This document shows, one piece after another, positions 13,430 to 21,825 of a stretch of DNA of 25,827 nucleotides (its first letter is position 1; each line of letters opens with the position of its first letter). Source of the stretch: JAVBTT01 sp031556035 (GTDB lineage Bacteria > Bacillota > Clostridia > Oscillospirales > UBA929); contig JAVBTT010000041.1 in NCBI GenBank assembly GCA_031556035.1, positions 1 through 25,827 on the forward strand, read 5' to 3'. A model generated the notes under the pieces. The model was not told the origin of the DNA. It saw nothing but the letters and a program-made list of their open reading frames with translations, and did no database searches. The translations under genes and the position numbers were made by a program.

Positions 13430-15361
13430 GTGACCAAAAAAATCACCAGTATGCTCCTCAGCTGCATAATGCTGGCCGGACTCGTTTCCGTGCCTGCGTT
13501 GGCGGCGGACAAGCCGGTTCTGACGAACCTCACCGTATACGTTGCCAAGGATACCCCGAAGGTGATAGATTTCACCAAGGCACTGGCGGACAACAGCCCG
13601 GCAGCCACCTCTTACTCGCTCACCACCTCCCCATCGCACGGAACAGCAGTCCGCAACGACCCCGCCGTCCAGGGAGTCTATAAGTACACTCCCTCCAGCG
13701 GATACACCGGCCCTGACACCATTCAGTTCACCGCCTCCAACGCGGGAGGCGCCTCCAACACCGCAACAGTGGCCATTACCGTGGTCAATGCCGGCCCGAT
13801 TGCCCGCAGCAGCACAATAAAGGCAGTCAAGGGAAAGCCGGTAAAGGGCGTTGTGGACGCTGTGGAGCCGTCTGATTACAAGCTGTCATTTGAGATCAAG
13901 ACCGAGCCGACAAAGGGCGCGGTGAGCAAGCCCACCTCCACCGCTGACGCAAGCGCCGGCAACCCGGTGGGATCCTTCACCTACACTGCCGACGAGAACG
14001 CGACAGGGACCGACAGCTTCACCTATATGGCGATAAACGAGAAGGGCGCCGAGTCCGGCATCGCCACAGTCACCGTGCAGTTTGTCGCGGGCAATCCGTC
14101 CGCTGAAAACCTGACACTCAGTGTCATTAAGAATACTCCGAAGGCCGGGCAGGTCAAGGCCAGCGATCCCGTCTACCCAATGTCCGCCCTCACATTCAAT
14201 GTTGTCCTCAGCCCCCTCAACGGCAGCCTCAAGCTCACCGGAGTGCCGGATGGTGACGCTTACACCGCCTGGACCCCGGCCGACTTCACCAACGCCGGCA
14301 GCTTCTATTACGTCCCGAAGAAGGACTATGTGGGCACAGACTCATTTACGTTCGAGGCCGTAAACCCGGATACGCTCAGGTCAGAGGTGGCAACAGTATC
14401 GATTACGGTTGGAGCCACAAAACCGAGCGTCGAAGACATCGAGATCAAGGTGACCCGCAACGGTTCAGTCAGCGCTAAGCTGAAGGGCCACGACCCCGTC
14501 GACGAAACCGGCGCCAGCCTCGACTACAGCGTGGACGTCAAGCCTAAGCGCGGCACGATCTCGAGGTTCAACTCATCCACCGGCGAGTTCACTTACTCCC
14601 CAAAAAAGGACAGGCTCGGCACCGACACCTTCCAGTATTCCGTATCCAACGGCACTGAAAAGTCCGAATTGGCCACTGTAAGCGTAAAGATTATTCCCGA
14701 GGAATACAGCCCCATCGAGTATGCGGATATGAAGGCCTCCGGCACTTCGGACGGACACTGGGCGCATGAGGCGGTCGGCATCCTTGGCGCTATGAACATG
14801 ATCAAGGGCGAGGAGATACAGAAGCTGATGTATTTCCGCCCAGAGGAACCTATGAACCGCGCGGATTTCGTGCTCTTCCTGAACGCCGTCATGGAAATAG
14901 CCCCGGACAAGGGCGCGACCGCAAGCGCGTTTGATGACGTCACTGAGAGCTGGATGATACCGCCGCTCAACGCGGCCAAGTCCGCCGGAGTGACTGCGGG
15001 CAGTGTGATTGACGGCAAGAATTATTTCAGGCCTGAAAGCACCCTCAGCCGTATTGAGGCCGTTGTGTTCATCTCAAACGTCCTCAAACTGCCGGACACC
15101 GACACCGCGCTCAGCTATACCGACGCTGCGTCCGTCCCCGGATGGGCGGTACAGCACCTGAAGAACATGTCCGCCTACGAAATACTCTCGGGCTATACCG
15201 ACGGCACATTCCGTCCTACCGTAACCATTAAGCGCTGCGACGCAGCGATGATGCTGCTCAAAACCTACCGCGAGAAGCTGCTCCAGATGTCCCGCGCGGC
15301 CGACAAAGCCGACGGCACTCCGGATTGGACCGGCGACAGGGTGCTGTTCAGCGTAAAGTAG
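13430..15361 (+). CDS. secreted surface protein with Ig/cadherin-like repeats and three SLH domains
   Basis: A 643-residue exported protein. The signal peptide (MTKKITSMLLSCIMLAGL) has a likely cleavage after ALA near residue 25. Four tandem beta-sandwich repeats of the bacterial Ig/cadherin-like (Big_9 type) kind follow, at about 27-120, 121-220, 221-328 and 329-425. Each ends in a Y.P...Y.G.D.F.F.A.N pattern, such as YTPSSGYTGPDTIQF and YVPKKDYVGTDSFTFEA. Three SLH domains cover about 430-492, 501-555 and 563-620 and would hold the protein to cell-wall polymers. The usual TRAE motif is altered to NRAD, SRIE and KRCD. The start is GTG at 13430, with AAGGA about 12 bases upstream, which is rather far. 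The likely role is S-layer or cell-surface structure; no enzymatic domain is seen. Confidence 0.9.
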   Translation: MTKKITSMLLSCIMLAGLVSVPALAADKPVLTNLTVYVAKDTPKVIDFTKALADNSPAATSYSLTTSPSHGTAVRNDPAVQGVYKYTPSSGYTGPDTIQFTASNAGGASNTATVAITVVNAGPIARSSTIKAVKGKPVKGVVDAVEPSDYKLSFEIKTEPTKGAVSKPTSTADASAGNPVGSFTYTADENATGTDSFTYMAINEKGAESGIATVTVQFVAGNPSAENLTLSVIKNTPKAGQVKASDPVYPMSALTFNVVLSPLNGSLKLTGVPDGDAYTAWTPADFTNAGSFYYVPKKDYVGTDSFTFEAVNPDTLRSEVATVSITVGATKPSVEDIEIKVTRNGSVSAKLKGHDPVDETGASLDYSVDVKPKRGTISRFNSSTGEFTYSPKKDRLGTDTFQYSVSNGTEKSELATVSVKIIPEEYSPIEYADMKASGTSDGHWAHEAVGILGAMNMIKGEEIQKLMYFRPEEPMNRADFVLFLNAVMEIAPDKGATASAFDDVTESWMIPPLNAAKSAGVTAGSVIDGKNYFRPESTLSRIEAVVFISNVLKLPDTDTALSYTDAASVPGWAVQHLKNMSAYEILSGYTDGTFRPTVTIKRCDAAMMLLKTYREKLLQMSRAADKADGTPDWTGDRVLFSVK

Positions 15362-15463
15362 TTCTAATACCTTTTTAAACCTGACGGTATTAATTTGCCG
15401 AAGCTTGCTACGGCAAGCTTTTGCAAATTCCTGAACGGAAGGTTTTAACATGGGATTAGTATA
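15362..15463. repeat. palindromic MITE/REP-like element, copy C
   Basis: A 102-base element immediately after the SLH-gene stop. The ends are CTAATACC on the left and GGATTAGTAT on the right. The inner stem AAGCTTGC (15401-15408) / GCAAGCTT (15413-15420) has loop TACG and is extended by TTTGC-type pairing and by TTAAACCT / AGGTTTTAA. Its right half is nearly the same as half-copy A. It could act as an RNA hairpin at the 3' end of the SLH transcript. Confidence 0.7.
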
Positions 15464-15481
15464 AATATCCTCTTTGTTCCC

Positions 15482-15505
15482 GAGGGGGTCGTACGCGGCC
15501 CCCTC
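15482..15505 (+). terminator. terminator hairpin after the SLH gene
   Basis: GAGGGGGTCG (15482-15491) pairs with CGGCCCCCTC (15496-15505), one G-T pair, loop TACG. CTTTGACTGTTTTCC follows. It lies about 120 bases past the SLH stop, beyond palindromic element C. Confidence 0.6.
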
Positions 15506-15534
15506 CTTTGACTGTTTTCCAACAAATAAACCCC

Positions 15535-15563
15535 TTGCCAAATAAAACCAACAGGTGTAAAAT
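15535..15563 (+). promoter_or_regulatory. promoter of the aldo/keto reductase gene
   Basis: TTGCCA (15535-15540), 17-base spacer, TAAAAT (15558-15563). The start of transcription would fall near 15570, about 52 bases before the ATG. Confidence 0.6.
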
Positions 15564-15621
15564 TACTTTTGATTTTTATACTGGCCGCGCCTAGTCGTCG
15601 CGCGGAGAAGGGGATGGTAAA

Positions 15622-16578
15622 ATGAAAACGACAGCCCTTCCTGGCGGAGTCAGACTCAGCGAGGTGGTGCTGGGAGCCGGGAGGCTCGGAGACGAGAGCT
15701 TCCCTGAGGATACGGCATTTTCAGTACTGGATCGCTATGTCGAGCTGGGTGGCTTTACATTCGACACGGCAAGGATGTACGCCGACGGACGCTGTGACGC
15801 CGCGCTCGGCAGGTGGCTCAAGAGTCGCGGCTTTGCGGACAGGGCCTCGGTCGTCACAAAGGGCAGCCACCCGGATCGCAAAGCGATGCTGGTATCCCGG
15901 CTGTCCAAAAAAGAGATAGAGGGCGACTTAGACGAATCCCTGAAGGCGCTCGGTATCGAGTGCTCGGCGCTGCACCTGCTGCACCGCGACGACATAAGGA
16001 TTCCGGTGGAGGAGATTGTGCCGGTTCTGGACGGCATGGTCAAGGCAGGGAAGACGCGCGCAGTGGGAGTGTCGAACTGGACGGCGTCCAGGATAGCGCG
16101 GGCCAACGCGTTCGCGAACGCGAACGGCTTGACGCCTCTTGTCTGCTGCCAGGCGCACTACAGCCTCGCGCAGACCACTTCCCACTCCACCGGGGATATC
16201 ACTCATGTCACGATGAACGACGTTGAGCTGAGCTGGTACCGTGAGTGCGCGTTCCCGCTTATGGCCTTCAGCCCGCAGGCGCGCGGCTGGTTTGTGCTGC
16301 GCTCCAGGGGGCAGGAACCCAAGGCGGGGCCCAGGCAGTATTACGACGAGTTCCCGGAAAACTACCACAGGCTTGAGCGCCTGATGAAGCTTTCCGGGAG
16401 TATAGGGCGCAGCCTTTCCGCCATAACAACCGCCTACGCGCGCGACAGCCTCATGTCTTCAATGCCGCTCTGCGCGTACACTAGCGTTGCCCAGCTTGAG
16501 GACAGCATGGACGCGCTAAATTTCAACCTGACAAAAGAGCAAATAAAGTACCTCGAAACTGGGGAAGGCTCAATATAG
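15622..16578 (+). CDS. aldo/keto reductase
   Basis: A 318-residue NAD(P)H-dependent oxidoreductase with a TIM-barrel fold. The catalytic tetrad is visible: Asp48 and Tyr53 in FDTARMYADG, Lys80 in VVTKG and His121 in LHLLHRDD. The GVSNWTASRIA strand and the AFSPQARGWF segment fit AKR families that reduce carbonyls. The substrate cannot be predicted. AGAAGGGG lies 8 bases upstream of the ATG; another ATG at 15614 is out of frame. The gene has its own promoter and is followed by two strong hairpins, so it is probably a single-gene unit unrelated to the CRISPR locus downstream. Confidence 0.9.
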   Translation: MKTTALPGGVRLSEVVLGAGRLGDESFPEDTAFSVLDRYVELGGFTFDTARMYADGRCDAALGRWLKSRGFADRASVVTKGSHPDRKAMLVSRLSKKEIEGDLDESLKALGIECSALHLLHRDDIRIPVEEIVPVLDGMVKAGKTRAVGVSNWTASRIARANAFANANGLTPLVCCQAHYSLAQTTSHSTGDITHVTMNDVELSWYRECAFPLMAFSPQARGWFVLRSRGQEPKAGPRQYYDEFPENYHRLERLMKLSGSIGRSLSAITTAYARDSLMSSMPLCAYTSVAQLEDSMDALNFNLTKEQIKYLETGEGSI

Positions 16579-16584
16579 TATTCA

Positions 16585-16605
16585 GCCACCCGCTGCGCGG
16601 GTGGC
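16585..16605 (+). terminator. hairpin after the aldo/keto reductase gene
   Basis: GCCACCCGC (16585-16593) pairs perfectly with GCGGGTGGC (16597-16605) around a TGC loop, 6 bases after the stop. No T-run follows directly. A second, longer hairpin lies at 16613-16660. Confidence 0.55.
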
Positions 16606-16612
16606 TCAGACC

Positions 16613-16675
16613 AGGGCAGGCATATGATCGGTAAAATCTTGCCGATCATATGCCTGCCCTTTAGCGCGTTTTTTT
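16613..16675 (+). terminator. 19-bp perfect hairpin with T-run before the cas operon
   Basis: The arms 16613-16631 and 16642-16660 are perfect 19-base inverted repeats (AGGGCAGGCATATGATCGG on the left) with a ten-base loop, followed by TTAGCGCG and a run of seven T. It should stop aldo/keto reductase transcripts and insulate the cas operon. Confidence 0.7.
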
Positions 16676-16723
16676 ATAACCTTAAACAGAACTGTAAAAA
16701 ATGCTGAATTATTACAATTAAGG

Positions 16724-16752
16724 TTGCAAAAGCATATTTTTTGTAGTATCCT
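16724..16752 (+). promoter_or_regulatory. probable promoter of the cas operon
   Basis: TTGCAA (16724-16729), 17-base spacer, TATCCT (16747-16752), within an AT-rich stretch. It would give a leader of about 125 bases before the cas3 start, long enough to hold the short ORF at 16832-16867. Confidence 0.5.
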
Positions 16753-16831
16753 ATTATTCGACAAATTAATGCTCTGACGCATCAGGATTTTTGTTTAGTT
16801 TGCACTCCTGCTCAACCGCGAGGTGAACGCA

Positions 16832-16867
16832 ATGTCAGCTTTTTTTGATAACCACACATCTGCATAA
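16832..16867 (+). CDS. possible 11-residue leader ORF upstream of cas3
   Basis: ATG at 16832 with GAGGTG 6 bases upstream (16820-16825), reading MSAFFDNHTSA and stopping at 16865-16867. The stop is 18 bases before the cas3 TTG start and directly adjoins the cas3 ribosome binding site, so translation could couple to cas3. It contains no run of regulatory codons. It may be chance; the good SD is the only support. Confidence 0.25.
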   Translation: MSAFFDNHTSA

Positions 16868-16885
16868 CCGAGAGGGGGGATTGCT

Positions 16886-19276
16886 TTGGAACAATTTCCG
16901 GCTCACATGCTCGTCGATTCCAACGGCGGCGAGCGCGTTCAGACAACCGAGGAACACAACCGGGCCGTGGCAGACTACGCCGCGGGCCTGCTCGCGCCTG
17001 TCGGGCTGTCGAAAGCGGGGGAATTATGCGGTCTGCTCCACGACATTGGCAAGCTGACCGGGAAGTTCCGCGCCTATATCACCCGCGCGGCTCATGGCGA
17101 ACCCGTGCGCAGGGGGGAGGTCAACCACACGTTCTCGGCGGTTCGGCTGCTTTTTGAGCGGTACCACAAAGCGGCAGGCCCTCCCATGCGCAATATGACC
17201 TGTGAAATCCTCGCCTTCGCTACCGGCGCGCACCACGGTCAGTTTGACTGCATTGACCCGGACGGTCGCGACGGCTTTACACATCGCCTGACGGCGGAGA
17301 ACGTTGACTATGAGGAGGCCCGGTCGAATCTATCAGCGCGGCTTGATCTGGCTGAGCTGGACAAGCTGTTCGAAGCGGCGGTTTCGGAGGTAACGCAAAT
17401 CGTATCGCTCTGCCAGGGTGTTTCCAAAGGGCAGGGTGAAACGCTGTTTTGCCTCTCTCTTCTCTGCCGTCTGCTGCTGTCGGCGCTGATCGACGGGGAC
17501 CGCAGGGACGCGGCGGAGTTTGAGCTCAATACGCGTTTTCCCGTCCAGCCTGAGGATATGGGCCCGGTCTGGGAGGCCCGTCTGGCGGCGCTGGAGCAAA
17601 GGCTGGACGAAATACCCTCCAGATATCCCGTCGACCGGGCGCGCAAGCTCATTTCCAGGCAGTGCGGCTGCCCGGCGCCGGAACGCGAGGGCGTTTACCG
17701 CCTGTCCGTTCCCACCGGAAGCGGCAAAACTCTTTCCTCCCTCCGGTTCGCGCTCGCGACCGCCGCCGCGCACCGCAAGCGCAGAATTATTTTTGTGTCC
17801 CCCCTCCTGAGCATCATAGAGCAAAACTCAGCCGTTGTCCGCGACTATATAAACGACGACGGGCTGATTCTGGAGCATCACTCCAACGTAGTCCGCACAA
17901 AAAATGAGGACATCGGCGAGCTGGATACCGGCGAGCTGCTGACCGAAACCTGGAACGCGCCCATTGTCATCACCACGTTTGTCCAACTGCTGAACACGCT
18001 GTTTGACGGCGGGACGGGCTGCGTTCGCCGCATGAGCGCCCTGGCGGACAGCGTCATTGTGATTGATGAAATACAGGCGCTCCCCATTCAAATGACCTCC
18101 CAGTTCAACCTGGCGATTAATTTTCTCACAGCCGTCTGCCACTCCACCGTGCTGCTCTGCTCCGCCACCCAGCCCTGTCTGGAGCAGGTAAAGCATCCCA
18201 TGCGCATACGGCCGCCCGAGCTGGTGCCCTACGACCCCGATTTGTGGAAAGTTTTTCGCCGCACCGAGATCATCGACCGGCGAGTGCCGGGCGGCTATAC
18301 AGCGGAGGAATTGGCGGGCCTCGCGATTTCCCTGCTGCCGGACAGGGGGAGTGTTCTGCTCATCTGCAATAAGAAGGAGCAGGCCCTTCAGCTGTACCGG
18401 AACCTGAGCCATGCCCCCGCCCGGGTGTTCCACCTGTCCACCTCCATGTGCATGGCGCACCGGTTGGCGGTGTTTGAGAAAATCAAGACCTGCCTGGGCA
18501 GGGAACCGGTCATCTGCGTGGCGACTCAGCTGGTTGAATCGGGGGTTGACCTCTCCTTCGGCTGCGTCATCCGTGTCGTCGCCGGGATGGACAACATCGT
18601 TCAGGCGGCTGGGAGGTGCAACCGCAACGGAACCGCCGCCGGGCCGGCCCCGGTCTATATCGTCAGATTTCAGGGCGAGAATTTGAGCAAGCTCGCCGAT
18701 ATCAGGCGTTCCCAGGACGCCGCCGAGAATCTGCTGGAGAGCTTCAAGCAGGATCCCTCCCGTTTTGGGGGAGATTTGCAGTCCGAGCCCTCTGTCGCCT
18801 ATTTCTACAAACGGTTATTCGACGCCGCGCGGACCGAGCAGGATTATCCCGTATCCAAGCGTAGCACCTCGTTCTATGAAATGCTCTCCACAAACGCGCA
18901 GTTCCGGGGGCACTGCCACACCGCGCCCGCCCGCGCGATAGGGCAGGCATTCAAGACCGCCGGGCAGTTTTTCAAGGTGTTCGACGACAGTACCGAGGAC
19001 GTACTCGTTCCCTATGGCCGCGGTGAGGACCTTATCGCCGGTTTCTGCTCCGAGCGGGCCAAGCACGACCTTGCTTACCGCATTGAGCTGTTGCGGCTGG
19101 CCAGGAGGTATAGCGTCTCACTGTTCTCATATCAACTCAGACAGCTGCAGGAAAACGGCGGGGTGCGTTCGCTGTATGACGACACAATACGGATCGTACA
19201 GCCGGGGTTTTATTCAGATGAATTTGGCATAGAGCTGACGGGCGACAGCATCTTAATGAAAGGAGTTTTCGCGTGA
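16886..19276 (+). CDS. cas3: CRISPR-associated helicase/nuclease Cas3 (subtype I-C)
   Basis: A 796-residue fusion of an HD nuclease and a superfamily 2 helicase, recruited by Cascade to unwind and degrade target DNA. The N-terminal HD domain has His24 (EEHN), His52-Asp53 (LLHDIGK) and AHHGQ near 112. The helicase has Walker A VPTGSGKT near 275, the DEIQ box (VIVIDEIQAL) near 393, SATQP near 425 and motif VI QAAGRCNRNG near 572. All key residues are intact, so it should be active. The start is TTG at 16886, with GAGGGGGGA 5 bases upstream. It is first in the operon; its stop overlaps the cas5c GTG by four bases (GTGA). No N-terminal truncation is seen. Confidence 0.96.
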   Translation: MEQFPAHMLVDSNGGERVQTTEEHNRAVADYAAGLLAPVGLSKAGELCGLLHDIGKLTGKFRAYITRAAHGEPVRRGEVNHTFSAVRLLFERYHKAAGPPMRNMTCEILAFATGAHHGQFDCIDPDGRDGFTHRLTAENVDYEEARSNLSARLDLAELDKLFEAAVSEVTQIVSLCQGVSKGQGETLFCLSLLCRLLLSALIDGDRRDAAEFELNTRFPVQPEDMGPVWEARLAALEQRLDEIPSRYPVDRARKLISRQCGCPAPEREGVYRLSVPTGSGKTLSSLRFALATAAAHRKRRIIFVSPLLSIIEQNSAVVRDYINDDGLILEHHSNVVRTKNEDIGELDTGELLTETWNAPIVITTFVQLLNTLFDGGTGCVRRMSALADSVIVIDEIQALPIQMTSQFNLAINFLTAVCHSTVLLCSATQPCLEQVKHPMRIRPPELVPYDPDLWKVFRRTEIIDRRVPGGYTAEELAGLAISLLPDRGSVLLICNKKEQALQLYRNLSHAPARVFHLSTSMCMAHRLAVFEKIKTCLGREPVICVATQLVESGVDLSFGCVIRVVAGMDNIVQAAGRCNRNGTAAGPAPVYIVRFQGENLSKLADIRRSQDAAENLLESFKQDPSRFGGDLQSEPSVAYFYKRLFDAARTEQDYPVSKRSTSFYEMLSTNAQFRGHCHTAPARAIGQAFKTAGQFFKVFDDSTEDVLVPYGRGEDLIAGFCSERAKHDLAYRIELLRLARRYSVSLFSYQLRQLQENGGVRSLYDDTIRIVQPGFYSDEFGIELTGDSILMKGVFA

Positions 19277-19998
19277 GGAACAGAAATACAGTGGAGTTTG
19301 AGGTTCATGGAGACTACGGGCTGTTCTCCGACCCCATTACCCGGGTGGGCGGGGAAAAATGCACACTTCAGGTGCCCACATATGAGGCGCTGAAGGGAAT
19401 ACTTCATTCCATATATTGGAAGCCGACAATAATATGGATAATTGACAGAGTGCGCGTCCTCAACCCAATCCAAACCGAGGCGAAGGGGATCAGGCCCATC
19501 AAGTGGGGCGGCGGCAACGACCTTTCGTATTACACCTACCTGAAGGATTGCCGCTATAGGGTGCAGGCGCATTTTATCTGGAACGAGAACCGCCCGGAGC
19601 TGGCGGGTGACCGCGACGAGCACAAGCATCACAACATCGCCAGGCGCATGATCGAGCGGGGCGGAAGGCGGGATATCTTTCTGGGGAGCCGGGAATGCCA
19701 GGGCTACGTGGAGCCATGCGTTTACGAAGAGGGGGCGGGCGCGTACGACAGTACGCCCGAGCTTGCCTTCGGCCTGACCTATCACGGCATCACCTACCCC
19801 GACGAGGCCTACTCAGACGAGACGAGGGGGCAGATGACGGTACGCTTCTGGTATCCGGTCATGCGCAAGGGCGAAATCGAGTTTCTGCCGCCGGAGAGCT
19901 GCCCGATCAGCCGTCCCGTGCGCGATATGCCCGCCAAGCCCTTCGGCGCGGAGATGGACAACTTCACCGAGCTAGCCGAGTTTATGGAAGGGGAGTGA
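19273..19998 (+). CDS. cas5c: Cas5c, crRNA-processing endoribonuclease (subtype I-C)
   Basis: A 241-residue RAMP-fold protein. In subtype I-C, which has no Cas6, Cas5c (also called Cas5d) cuts the repeat RNA and stays on the crRNA 5' handle in Cascade. Residues matching the Bacillus halodurans catalytic set Tyr46, Lys116, His117 are present with a uniform shift of two: Tyr48 in LHSIYWK and Lys118-His119 in DEHKHHNIARR. A glycine-rich loop (GGGND) and FLGSRECQGYVEP also fit the family. The start is GTG at 19273, with GGAG 8 bases upstream, overlapping the cas3 stop. cas8c begins 6 bases after its stop. Confidence 0.95.
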   Translation: MRNRNTVEFEVHGDYGLFSDPITRVGGEKCTLQVPTYEALKGILHSIYWKPTIIWIIDRVRVLNPIQTEAKGIRPIKWGGGNDLSYYTYLKDCRYRVQAHFIWNENRPELAGDRDEHKHHNIARRMIERGGRRDIFLGSRECQGYVEPCVYEEGAGAYDSTPELAFGLTYHGITYPDEAYSDETRGQMTVRFWYPVMRKGEIEFLPPESCPISRPVRDMPAKPFGAEMDNFTELAEFMEGE

Positions 19999-20004
19999 TA
20001 ACGC

Positions 20005-21825
20005 ATGGGATTGCTGCAGGCCGCCTATCGCACCTATGAGGGCCGCGCGCGGACGGCGGGAGAGGCGAAGGCGGGAGAGGAGCCCCTGACTCCTGTATCC
20101 CACATCATTCAGAACGCCCAGATTGAGCTCACTATTTTAAGCGACGGCGCCTTCTCCCAGGCAAAGCCCGTTCCCAAGGCGGATAACAAAACCATCATCC
20201 CAGCTACTGAAGAGTCTTCGATCCGCACAGGCGACAACGAACGCGCCCATCCTCTGTGCGACCAGCTGCGATATCTGGCGCCTTACGGGGGAGGCAAGTT
20301 TGAGGCCTATTGCACTGGGCTGAGACAGTGGGCCGAGTCCCCGCATACGCACCCCAAGGTGCGTGCCGTGCTGAGTTATATTCAGGGCGGCACGATTCTG
20401 ACTGATTTACAGTCTTCAGGCCTGATCGCGCTGAAGCCGGACGGCACCCCCGCCGAGGGGAAAATCGAGGGAACCGAGTATGGCAAGTGCCTTGTGCGGT
20501 GGCGTGTTATACCCGCGCCGGACGGAATATTTTCAGCCTGCTGGGAGGATACCACTCTGTTCGATGCTTTTATTGGCTACAGTCAATCCCTTCAGCAAAA
20601 AACGGGAAAAGATCTGTGCATGATAACTGGGGAACTTGATTATTGCGTTGATAAGCATCCTGGCGGCATCTTCAAAAAGCCTTACAAGGCAAAGCTGCTT
20701 TCCTCCGACGACAAAGACGGATTTACTTACCGCGGGAGATTTACAACACCCAGCGAGGCGTTTTTCGTGGGCTACACAGCCTCGCAAAAGGCGCACAGCG
20801 CCCTGCGCTGGCTGACCTCCAACCACGGCACCGCCATCGACAGTCGATCTTTTTTATGGTGGAACCCAAACGGAAAGCCGCTGCCCGATTTCAGCTTTCT
20901 GGGCGGCTTGACCGCTGCGGACGAGACGGATACCTTTGTAAGCTACCGCGAGCAGCTGCGGCAGACGCTGGGCGGCTACCGAAAGCTGCTTAACGACAGG
21001 GACGACGCGGTGGTCGCCGCCCTGGACGCTGCGACGACCGGACGGCTGTCCGTCACCTATTACAGCGAGCTGAGGGCCCTTGATCTGCTGGACAGGCTTG
21101 AGAGCTGGTACGACGCCTGCCGCTGGGGCGCCAATGAGCGGAGGAGCCGATCTCCGTCCCTGCGCAGCATCGCGCAGTGCGCCTTTGGCACACAGCGGGA
21201 TAATTATATCAGGGTGGATGACAGGATTCTGAAGGAGTATGTACAGCAGCTGCTCCACTGTGTGATCGACCGCAGGCCGATCCCCGTCACCCTGGAGCGC
21301 GCCCTGCTCGCCCGGGCCAGTCAGCCGCTGGCCTACAACGCCGCCAATCGCGCAATCGTGCTGTTCACCGCCTGCGCGGTGATTCGCGCCTATCGCAATG
21401 AAGCCTATAAGGAGGAGTGGACTTTGTCACTGGACGAAAACAACCGGAACCGCAGCTATCTCCTCGGCCGTCTGCTGGCGGTCGCCGAACATGTGGAGCG
21501 GAGCACCTACTCCCGGGAGGAGTCACGCGAGCCCAACGCAATTCGGATGCAGAGCATGTTTTCCCAGCGCCCCTTCGAGACGTGGCGCAGGCTTGATGAG
21601 AAGCTGAACCCCTACTACGCCCGCCTGAACCCCGGCCTGCGGCAGTATTTCCGCAAAATTACCCAGAGCATCACCGACATGCTTGACCCGTCCGATCCGG
21701 AGCTGAACAAAGCGCTGGAGGACTGCTATCTGCTGGGCTACTACCACCAGCGCGCCGCGCTGACCACGAAGAAGGAAACGGAAAATACGGCTTTGGAGGG
21801 TGTTGAAAATGAGTCTGAGGAATAA
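20005..21825 (+). CDS. cas8c: Cas8c (Csd1), large subunit of I-C Cascade
   Basis: A 606-residue large subunit that recognises the PAM and contacts Cas3. Family signs are the N-terminal MGLLQAAYRTYE, GKCLVRWRV, the FLWWNPNGKPLPDFSFLGG segment near 285-300, the central GRLSVTYYSELRALDLLDRLESWY, and the helical C-terminus LNPYYARLNPGLRQYFRKI that corresponds to the small-subunit region. GGGGAG lies 9 bases before the ATG. The stop overlaps the cas7c start region by 17 bases. A perfect internal SD and TTG at 21409-21426 probably give Cas11c from the same gene. Bases about 20560-20760 are markedly poorer in GC (near 43 percent over 20570-20710, by hand count) than the flanks. Confidence 0.95.
   Translation: MGLLQAAYRTYEGRARTAGEAKAGEEPLTPVSHIIQNAQIELTILSDGAFSQAKPVPKADNKTIIPATEESSIRTGDNERAHPLCDQLRYLAPYGGGKFEAYCTGLRQWAESPHTHPKVRAVLSYIQGGTILTDLQSSGLIALKPDGTPAEGKIEGTEYGKCLVRWRVIPAPDGIFSACWEDTTLFDAFIGYSQSLQQKTGKDLCMITGELDYCVDKHPGGIFKKPYKAKLLSSDDKDGFTYRGRFTTPSEAFFVGYTASQKAHSALRWLTSNHGTAIDSRSFLWWNPNGKPLPDFSFLGGLTAADETDTFVSYREQLRQTLGGYRKLLNDRDDAVVAALDAATTGRLSVTYYSELRALDLLDRLESWYDACRWGANERRSRSPSLRSIAQCAFGTQRDNYIRVDDRILKEYVQQLLHCVIDRRPIPVTLERALLARASQPLAYNAANRAIVLFTACAVIRAYRNEAYKEEWTLSLDENNRNRSYLLGRLLAVAEHVERSTYSREESREPNAIRMQSMFSQRPFETWRRLDEKLNPYYARLNPGLRQYFRKITQSITDMLDPSDPELNKALEDCYLLGYYHQRAALTTKKETENTALEGVENESEE
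21409..21426 (+). promoter_or_regulatory. internal ribosome binding site and TTG start for Cas11c
   Basis: AAGGAGG (21409-21415), an 8-base spacer, then TTG (21424-21426) in the cas8c reading frame (codon 474). This is the best SD in the whole cas operon, although it lies inside a gene. Confidence 0.7.
21424..21825 (+). CDS. cas11c: Cas11c small subunit, translated from inside cas8c
   Basis: In subtype I-C the small subunit is made by independent translation of the 3' part of cas8c (established for I-C systems, for example Desulfovibrio). Here an internal TTG preceded by AAGGAGG at the best spacing would give a 133-residue helical protein beginning at the SLDENNRNRSYLLGRLLAV stretch, close to the size expected for Cas11c. 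It ends with the shared cas8c stop. Cas11 subunits form the belly filament of Cascade and bind the non-target strand. The gene is wholly nested in cas8c, in the same frame. A weaker possibility is start at the Met codons near 21547 (RMQSMF), but these have no SD. Confidence 0.65.
   Translation: MSLDENNRNRSYLLGRLLAVAEHVERSTYSREESREPNAIRMQSMFSQRPFETWRRLDEKLNPYYARLNPGLRQYFRKITQSITDMLDPSDPELNKALEDCYLLGYYHQRAALTTKKETENTALEGVENESEE

Noticed and set aside
16613..16660. Perfect 19-bp inverted repeat considered as an attachment site or operator for the cas operon
   Set aside because: It is followed by a T-run and lies just past a gene end, so a terminator explains it better.
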